Positions 60,833 to 64,000 of a stretch of DNA of 64,000 bases are shown one piece after another. The stretch is taken from assembly GCF_018128905.1 (NCBI RefSeq), contig NZ_CP063808.1, positions 3,844,001 to 3,908,000 of the forward strand, written 5' to 3'. This DNA comes from Streptomyces sp. A2-16 (lineage in GTDB: Bacteria > Actinomycetota > Actinomycetes > Streptomycetales > Streptomycetaceae). The stretch's first letter is position 1, and the number at the start of each line of letters is the position of its first letter. Position numbers and translations under genes: made by a program. The notes beneath the pieces were generated by a model that saw only the letters and a list, made by a program, of their open reading frames with translations, ran no database searches and was not told the DNA's origin.

Positions 60833-61857
60833 CGGGCCGCCTTCCGGGCCAGCAGCGCCAGCAGGGGCGCGCCCAGGAAGGCGGTGACGATGCCGACCTC
60901 CAGCTCCGAGGGGCGGATCACCAGCCTGCCGAGCACATCTGCCGAGAGCAGGAGCAGCGGACCCGCGATCAGACAGCCGGGGATCAGCAGCCGGTGGTCG
61001 CCGCCGAGCAACGGTCGTACGAGATGGGGCGCGGCGAGCCCGATGAAGGCGACCGGTCCGGCCACGGCGACCGCGGACCCGGCGAGCAGGACGACCGCGA
61101 TTCCGCCCGCCAGCCGGATCCGGGCCACCGGAACACCGAGCGACTGGGCCGAATCGTCGCCCAGGGCAAGGGCGTTGAGGGCGGGGGAGAGGGCCAGGGA
61201 GACGAGCAGTCCCAGCAGGAGGGTCGGCAGGACCGGCCACAGGACGTCGAGATCCCGTCCGGCCAGCGACCCGGCGAGCCAGAAGCGGGCCTCGTCGAGG
61301 GTGCGCTGGTTCAGCAGCATCACGGCCGACGTCCAGGAGAGCAGCACGAGTTGGAGCACGGTCCCGCCCAGTGCGAGTCGTACGGGGTCGATGTCCCCGG
61401 CTCTGCGGGCCAGCGTCTGGGCGAAGAGGGCGGCGCCCGCCGCGCCGGTGAACGCGAACCACATGTACTCGACGGGGCTGTCGAGTTTCAGCGCGAAGAT
61501 CGCGACGACCACCGCGAAACCGGCGCCCGCGTTGATGCCGAGGGTGGTCGGCGAGGCGAGCGGGTTGCGGGTGATTGCCTGCGCAACGGCCCCGGCGACG
61601 CCCAGCGCCGCGCCGACCGCCAGGCCGATCACCGTCCGCGGCAGCCGCAGTCCGGTGACCACCAGCGCGTCCCGTCCGTGAGCGTCGCCGAGGAGCGCGT
61701 CGGTCACGGTGGACAGGGGTACCGAGCGCGCGCCGAGCGCGAGGCTCAACACGGCGCAGAGTGCCAGGGCGCCGAGGCCGGCGAGGAACAGGGGTATGTG
61801 CCTGAAGGCACGAAAGGGCACACCTGTGGCAGGTACGCCCCGTTGGGTCGCAGTCAC
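60829..61857 (-). CDS. FecCD-family siderophore permease 2, 342 aa
   Basis: The same fold as its neighbour: FLAGLGALALCAVLSLALGA, LRLPRTVIGLAVGAALGVAG, AQAITRNPLASPTTLGINAG and the coupling motif VAGPVAFIGLAAPHLVRPLL. It is the first gene of the iron-regulated operon; the GTG at 61855-61857 lies 11 nt downstream of the first iron box. The ribosome-binding site is weak, so the leader may be short. Confidence 0.92.
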   Translation of the reverse strand: MTATQRGVPATGVPFRAFRHIPLFLAGLGALALCAVLSLALGARSVPLSTVTDALLGDAHGRDALVVTGLRLPRTVIGLAVGAALGVAGAVAQAITRNPLASPTTLGINAGAGFAVVVAIFALKLDSPVEYMWFAFTGAAGAALFAQTLARRAGDIDPVRLALGGTVLQLVLLSWTSAVMLLNQRTLDEARFWLAGSLAGRDLDVLWPVLPTLLLGLLVSLALSPALNALALGDDSAQSLGVPVARIRLAGGIAVVLLAGSAVAVAGPVAFIGLAAPHLVRPLLGGDHRLLIPGCLIAGPLLLLSADVLGRLVIRPSELEVGIVTAFLGAPLLALLARKAAR

Positions 61858-61868
61858 GAGCTGTGAGC

Positions 61869-61887
61869 TTAGGTTAGCCTTGCTTTA
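61869..61887 (-). promoter_or_regulatory. Iron box (DmdR/IdeR-type operator) of the siderophore operon
   Basis: TTAGGTTAGCCTTGCTTTA matches about 14 of 19 positions of the actinobacterial iron box TTAGGTTAGGCTAACCTAA. It lies directly in front of the first permease gene, where iron-loaded DmdR would block transcription. Confidence 0.75.
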
Positions 61888-61955
61888 CTTTTCAACCGCC
61901 TGTGCGAAGGCTTTGACGTGGGAACACCTCGATCACTCCGGACTTGATCATATGA

Positions 61956-61973
61956 GTAAGGTGAGCCTTACCT
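61956..61973 (+). promoter_or_regulatory. Second iron box, upstream of the FhuF-like gene
   Basis: GTAAGGTGAGCCTTACCT contains the perfect 6-4-6 repeat GTAAGG-TGAG-CCTTAC and matches the core of the iron box at most positions. It is 38 nt upstream of the reductase ATG. The two sites put both divergent units under the same iron repressor. Confidence 0.7.
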
Positions 61974-62010
61974 GTTTGACCTCCTGTGAATCCCCTGTGA
62001 GGGAGTGCCG

Positions 62011-62844
62011 ATGCCCCCGGGCCTGAAGACGTCGCCGGACAGCGCGGTCGCGCAGGCGCTCGGCGACGTCTACCGACGCCTGGCCGGCGCCTGCGAGGCG
62101 CTGACGGTCCGGGTCGAGGAGACCCCGGGCGCGGGCGTGACGGCCGCGGAGCTGGCGACGGACGCGGACGTGCTGCACGCGTACGTCGCCGCGGAGTCGG
62201 AGAGGATTCACGAGCGCTACGGGGTGCGCGTACGCCCGGACGTCGCCGCGTCCCGGGCCCTGCACGACTACGCCTGGACGGTCGGCGTCCTGATGGGCGG
62301 GGCCTGGTACCTCGACCGCAGGGTGCCCCGGATCCGCCCCGAGGACCTGCGTCTCGACCTCGCCGAGGGGACGTACGCCATCACCCCGAGCTCCGAACTC
62401 GCCTGCCTGACCGGCGACCGACTGGCCCCGGTCCCCGGAGTGCTGACACTCCCTCAGGAGGCCGCGCTGCGGGACAGGTTGCGCAGCGCGGTCGCCGAGC
62501 ACATGCGCCCGCTGCTCGCCGCGATCGCCCCTGTCGCCCGCCGCCGCTCACGGGCACTGTGGGGCATGGTCGGCGACGACCTGGTGTCCGGCATCTGGTA
62601 CCTGGGCCGCATGCTCGGCGAGGAGACGGCGGCGGTCACGGCGGCCTCCGAGGTGCTGCCCATCGCCCTGGCCCCTTACCCGAGCGGAGCGGACTTCCGG
62701 CGACTGCCGGACGGGAACGGCAACCACCACACCACCCGCACCCGCACGGGCTGCTGCATGTTCTACGCGATCCGCCCGGCACAGGCATGCGTGACGTGCC
62801 CGCGTACCGGGGACACGGAGCGTCTCCGGAGACTGGCCGGCTGA
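62011..62844 (+). CDS. FhuF-like [2Fe-2S] ferric-siderophore reductase, 277 aa
   Basis: The C-terminus carries CC-x10-C-x2-C (Cys248, Cys249, Cys260, Cys263; CCMFYAIRPAQACVTC), the unusual cluster motif of FhuF-type reductases that reduce ferric siderophores to release iron in the cytoplasm. The upstream helical part has DAARALHDY-like (VAASRALHDYAWTVGVLMGG) and SRALWGMVGDDLVSGIWYLG segments of the family. The ATG at 62011 follows GAGGGAG at 5 nt; an in-frame GTG 6 nt earlier lies inside that site. It is divergent from the uptake operon across two iron boxes. Confidence 0.88.
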   Translation: MPPGLKTSPDSAVAQALGDVYRRLAGACEALTVRVEETPGAGVTAAELATDADVLHAYVAAESERIHERYGVRVRPDVAASRALHDYAWTVGVLMGGAWYLDRRVPRIRPEDLRLDLAEGTYAITPSSELACLTGDRLAPVPGVLTLPQEAALRDRLRSAVAEHMRPLLAAIAPVARRRSRALWGMVGDDLVSGIWYLGRMLGEETAAVTAASEVLPIALAPYPSGADFRRLPDGNGNHHTTRTRTGCCMFYAIRPAQACVTCPRTGDTERLRRLAG

Positions 62845-62888
62845 CAGTGCCCGCGCGGTCGGCCTCAATGCCACCGCGAGCGACGGCA

Positions 62889-64000
62889 TCATCCCTGCGT
62901 GGCGAGGAACTGCGTCGCCGCGAGCTCCGCGTACAGAGGATCCCCCGCGACCAGTTCCCCGTGCGTCCCCACCGCCCGCACCCGTCCCGCGTCCATGACC
63001 ACGATCCGGTCGGCCATCGTCACCGTGGACAGCCGGTGCGCGACGACCAGCACCGTCGTCGTGCGCGCCACATCCGCCACCGTGTCCCGCAGCGCCGCCT
63101 CGTTCACCGCGTCCAGCTGGGACGTCGCCTCGTCCAGCAGCAGCAACCGGGGCCGCCGCAGCAGCGCCCTGGCGATCGCCACCCGCTGCCGCTCCCCACC
63201 GGACAGCTTGGTCCCCCGATGCCCGACCAGCGTCTCCAGCCCACCGGGCAGCTTGGCCACCAGAGCGTCGAGCCGGGTCGTCTTCAGGACCCGGTTCACC
63301 GCGTCCTCGTCGGCCTCCGGGTTCCCGAGCAGCAGGTTCTCCCGAAGCGACCCCGACAGCACGGGCGCGTCCTGTTCCACGTACCCGATCGCGGACCGCA
63401 GCTGCGGCAGCTCCCACTCCGCGAGGTCCCGCCCGTCCAGGGTCACGACCCCGGCCTCGGGATCGTAGAACCGCTCGATCAGCGAGAACACCGTGGTCTT
63501 CCCCGCCCCGGACGGCCCGACGAACGCCGTCATCCCTCGTGCGGGCACCTCGAACGTCACCCCGTGATGGACGTACGGCAGGTCGTCGGCATACCGGAAC
63601 CGGACGTCCGCGAAGGCGACGGAAGCCGGCGCGGCCCCGTCGGTGGGCAACGGCGCGGGCAGAGCGGCCGGTTCGGCGGGCAGCCGTAGCGCCTCCTGGA
63701 TGCGGGCGAGAGCCGCGGCGCCCGTCTGGTACTGCGTGATCGCCCCGACGACCTGCTGGATCGGCGACATCAGATAGAAGACGTACAGCAGGAACGCCAC
63801 CAGCGTTCCGACGTCGATGGCGCCGGTGGCGACCCGCGCCCCGCCCACCGCGAGCACCGTGATGAACGCGATCTGCATCGCCAGCCCCGCCGTGTTGCCC
63901 GCCGCCGCCGACCACTTGGCCGCCCGTACGCTCTGCCGCCACGACTCCTCGGCCGCCGCGTGCAGCGTCCGCTCCTCCCGGTGCTCGGCGCCGGACGCCT
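62889..64000 (-). CDS. ABC exporter (membrane domain fused to ATPase), N-terminus beyond the window
   Basis: The frame is open from its stop at 62889 to the window edge. The visible part contains the end of a type-1 exporter membrane domain (GGARVATGAIDVGTLVAFLL then YVFYLMSPIQQVVGAITQYQ) and a full nucleotide-binding domain: Walker A VGPSGAGKTTVFSLIERFYD, signature LSGGERQRVAIARALL, Walker B LLLLDEATSQLDAVN and H-loop VAHRLSTV. This is the lipid/multidrug exporter class (MsbA/LmrA-like). It converges with the reductase gene, 44 bp away. It is probably unrelated to siderophore transport. Confidence 0.9.
   Translation of the reverse strand, partial: ASGAEHREERTLHAAAEESWRQSVRAAKWSAAAGNTAGLAMQIAFITVLAVGGARVATGAIDVGTLVAFLLYVFYLMSPIQQVVGAITQYQTGAAALARIQEALRLPAEPAALPAPLPTDGAAPASVAFADVRFRYADDLPYVHHGVTFEVPARGMTAFVGPSGAGKTTVFSLIERFYDPEAGVVTLDGRDLAEWELPQLRSAIGYVEQDAPVLSGSLRENLLLGNPEADEDAVNRVLKTTRLDALVAKLPGGLETLVGHRGTKLSGGERQRVAIARALLRRPRLLLLDEATSQLDAVNEAALRDTVADVARTTTVLVVAHRLSTVTMADRIVVMDAGRVRAVGTHGELVAGDPLYAELAATQFLATQG

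Noticed and set aside
1..64000. tRNA, rRNA, CRISPR arrays, intact insertion sequences, prophage or attachment sites
   Set aside because: I looked for cloverleaf-like GTTCGAATC arms, regularly spaced repeats, transposase motifs and integrase genes and saw none that I could support.

Overview
The window is high-GC actinobacterial chromosome and almost certainly comes from a Streptomyces. It carries a complete SapB-type (ram/amf) lanthipeptide locus, several SpoIIE-type phosphatases with GAF/PAS modules, strong third-position GC bias, GTG starts, probable leaderless promoters (a TAGGGT-like box about 7 nt before the start codon) and DmdR/IdeR-type iron boxes. I saw no rRNA, tRNA, CRISPR array, intact insertion sequence or replication origin.

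Layout, left to right. (1) 1-4652 is housekeeping and stress: a partial heme-oxygenase-fold enzyme, a Ppx/GppA phosphatase, a DHA2 drug exporter whose promoter carries two inverted repeats, and an ArsR/SRPBCC pair. (2) 4671-10895 is a self-contained peptide secretion locus: a cysteine-free double-glycine leader peptide, an HlyD-type adaptor, a C39-peptidase ABC transporter and a second ABC transporter of the NHLP class, with no modification enzyme. (3) 11346-15710 holds a thioesterase, a secreted S1 protease with a long Gly/Ala/Glu tail, and a PAS/GAF/PP2C phosphatase. (4) 16057-23231 is the SapB-like class III lanthipeptide locus (ramR, ramB, ramA, ramS, ramC order along the plus strand). The ramR-like gene has two TTA codons, and one of them is antisense to the TAA stop of ramB. 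(5) 23419-31235 holds a second phosphatase/kinase-like regulator, a CBS protein, a decayed glucose-1-phosphate thymidylyltransferase, a methyltransferase facing a GT2 glycosyltransferase, and a phosphoesterase.

(6) 31436-38843 is a tightly overlapping minus-strand operon for a form II (AYRGAGR) molybdenum hydroxylase of the CO dehydrogenase family with its maturation genes. (7) 38844-45090 holds an OtrA/TetM-like GTPase preceded by a short overlapping leader ORF, a secreted GH5 glycosidase, a secreted beta-propeller and a TetR regulator. (8) 45169-50577 is mixed: a macrolide-type glycosyltransferase, a truncated GH27/ricin-lectin remnant, folD, a TPR protein, a MarR regulator, a SnoaL-like protein and a small secreted protein. 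(9) 50638-62844 is an iron-regulated NRPS-independent siderophore locus. One long minus-strand run (two FecCD permeases, ATPase, lipoprotein receptor, ATP-grasp enzyme, two IucA/IucC synthetases, MFS exporter, PLP decarboxylase) is read divergently from a FhuF-like reductase across a promoter region with two iron-box-like sites. (10) A partial ABC exporter ends the window.

The most interesting parts are the minimal NHLP peptide export locus, the TTA/stop antisense arrangement in the ram locus, the siderophore enzyme combination, and the leader ORF ahead of the ribosome-protection-like GTPase. All functional calls rest on reading motifs and gene order; no database search was run.
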